Below are positions 18,821-19,606 of a stretch of 19,606 nt of DNA, one piece after another; position 1 is the first letter of the stretch, and every line of letters starts with the position of its first letter. The stretch is from positions 1 through 19,606 of the forward strand of contig NWUY0300096736.1 in NCBI GenBank assembly GCA_004151065.3, in the 5' to 3' direction. The stretch comes from Larix sibirica (lineage: Eukaryota > Streptophyta > Pinopsida > Pinales > Pinaceae). The notes beneath the pieces are model-generated. The model was not told where the DNA came from and made no database searches. It saw nothing but the letters and a program-made list of their open reading frames with translations. Both the position numbers and the translations under genes were made by a program.

Positions 18821-19250
18821 TGGGCATTATTTGATGGCGCAAGCCAAGGGGATCCGTAGTTAGGAGGAGCAGGCAACATCATTCACCTTTCATAGACCAG
18901 GAAAATCAAGATAAAACTTGCTCTGGGACAAGCCACCAACACCAAAGCCGAGCTTTTTGCTTTATGGACAGTTCTCAAAATTGCTAGGGATAGACAAATC
19001 CCAAAACTTCACATCTTTGGCGATTCAAAAACAGTGATCGACTGGGCTAATGGGGTTTGCTTTATTAGAGCGCCACATCTTCTTACTATGCTAAAATAAG
19101 TTCAAGCCCTTAAGCCCTCTTTCGATTCAATCTCCTTCTCTCGCGTTTATAGAGAGCAAAACTCCAAAGCCGATACCTTGTTAAAGCAGGCTCTAGCAAT
19201 CCAGCCCAGAATCATAGAAGGAGAGGAGATTTTCAACGGTCATGTGGTCA
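18821..19250 (+). other. RNase H domain at the C-terminus of LINE ORF2
   Basis: Reads WALFDGAS (Asp at 18833), GGAGNIIH, TNTKAELFALW (Glu at 18950), LHIFGDSKTVIDWANG (Asp at 19022), and YREQNSKADTL (Asp at 19172). These are the four acidic residues of type I RNase H, with the last in the usual 'R..N..AD.L' context. It would degrade the RNA strand of the RNA/DNA hybrid. Three stops (18857, 18893, 19097) interrupt it. Confidence 0.9.
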
Positions 19251-19270
19251 GATTCGCCATTCCTTTATAG

Positions 19271-19606
19271 ACAGTCCATCTCTCAAGACACAAAATCTTT
19301 CTGCAGTTTTCAGGCTCATAAGGATTCTGGAGATGGGTACAAAATTTCAGAAACACTTCAAGGAACATGGAAGGCAGAAGAGGCCTACAATTTTGCAGAT
19401 CAATATTGTAAAAAGGCACTATAAGAATGAAATACAGGACAAAGTAGAGAGCTTTCAATAGTCTTTGAAATGCACTATATAGATATCTACTAGCTGGAAA
19501 AGCTATGTATGTAATATTGTATAAATGCTGTGTAATGCAAGTCCTTAAAGGACAGTTGATGATCACTCTTTATTTAGAGTGATAGATATTTTCTATTTGG
19601 AAGATA
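19271..19606 (+). other. LINE 3' region (untranslated)
   Basis: AT-rich sequence after the ORF2 stop. It contains two inverted repeats: GTCCTT-A-AAGGAC at about 19541-19553, and ATCACTCT / AGAGTGAT (19562-19569 with 19576-19583, loop TTATTT). LINE 3' hairpins can be template-recognition sites for the reverse transcriptase, but a role here is inference. No poly(A) or duplicated target is visible before the window ends. Confidence 0.55.

Larger units (their letters stand above)
15139..19270 (+). pseudogene. LINE ORF2 polyprotein (EN-RT-zfRVT-RNase H), inactivated
   Basis: The living form would nick target DNA, prime on it and reverse-transcribe the LINE RNA. The ATG at 15139-15141 directly precedes the endonuclease start (LLLSFNIRGIG) and shares its A with the ORF1 stop. 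Domains follow in the standard order with normal spacing, and the ancestral length is about 1,375 codons. In-frame stops: 15490, 16077, 16191, 16542, 16830, 17070, 17142, 17454, 18093, 18180, 18401, 18857, 18893 and 19097. Frameshifts: one near 15935-15942, and one at the A run 18240-18243, where a single lost A restores the WTKNVVNG reading. The natural stop is TAG at 19268-19270, just after the RNase H. The copy can make no functional protein. Confidence 0.9.
13293..19606 (+). mobile_element. Near full-length L1-type LINE with RNase H, inactive
   Basis: The element carries a ~290-bp 5' UTR, ORF1 with a DUF4283-like region and zinc knuckle, ORF2 with endonuclease, reverse transcriptase, zf-RVT and RNase H, and at least 336 bp beyond the ORF2 stop. 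Domain order is that of plant non-LTR retrotransposons that have gained a C-terminal RNase H. All domains are collinear, with only three single frameshifts in about 5.7 kb, so it is far younger than the other elements here. No poly(A) tail or target-site duplication is seen because the 3' end is beyond or at the window edge. Many stops sit where a Trp or Arg codon is expected. Confidence 0.88.

Noticed and set aside
19242-19424. 60-codon plus-strand frame across the end of ORF2
   Set aside because: It overlaps the RNase H tail in another frame and runs into the 3' region; no sign of a separate protein.

Overview
The window looks like nuclear, intergenic DNA from a plant with a large, repeat-rich genome. 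It is AT-rich. It carries no bacterial operons, no recognisable RNA gene, and no host gene I can support. Nearly everything recognisable is decayed retrotransposon of plant types: LINEs whose ORF1 has a DUF4283-like region plus zinc knuckle, a chromovirus-like Ty3/gypsy pol, and LTR pieces with plant-type primer-binding and polypurine sites. The density and decay would fit a gymnosperm, but that is an inference and I cannot name a species.

Layout. 1-733 (minus): the 3' part of a LINE ORF2, in one frame with several stops. 735-985: about three copies of a ~104-bp tandem repeat. 1908-4117 (minus): a second, more degraded LINE ORF2 running from reverse transcriptase to its zinc-binding tail. A weak ORF1 remnant lies further along at about 5100-5468. 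5466-6420: a compound array of two repeat units mixed with CT/GT/TA microsatellites, containing a perfect 16-bp hairpin at 6148-6185. 6400-6661: a candidate copia-like LTR (TG...CA, TATA box) followed by a tRNA-iMet-type primer-binding site. 7771-7808: the end of a gypsy pol-like region with a G-rich polypurine tract. 7811-10080: no recognisable gene. 10084-10240: short repeats. 10329 onward: another polypurine tract and a candidate LTR. 11663-12672 (minus): gypsy pol remnants (RT tail, RNase H, integrase start).

13293-19606 (plus): the best-preserved element, a near full-length L1-type LINE of at least 6.3 kb. It has a 5' UTR, ORF1 (13581-15139), ORF2 (15139-19270) with endonuclease, reverse transcriptase, zf-RVT and a C-terminal RNase H domain, and a 3' region that reaches the window edge. 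It is dead: I count seven nonsense codons and one frameshift in ORF1, and fourteen nonsense codons and two frameshifts in ORF2. Its ORF1 stop and ORF2 start overlap as TGATG, which suggests translational coupling in the living ancestor.

I found no evidence of a wholly new system. The points most worth checking are the TGATG junction, the RNase H-bearing LINE, the hairpin at 6148-6185, and the compound repeat array.
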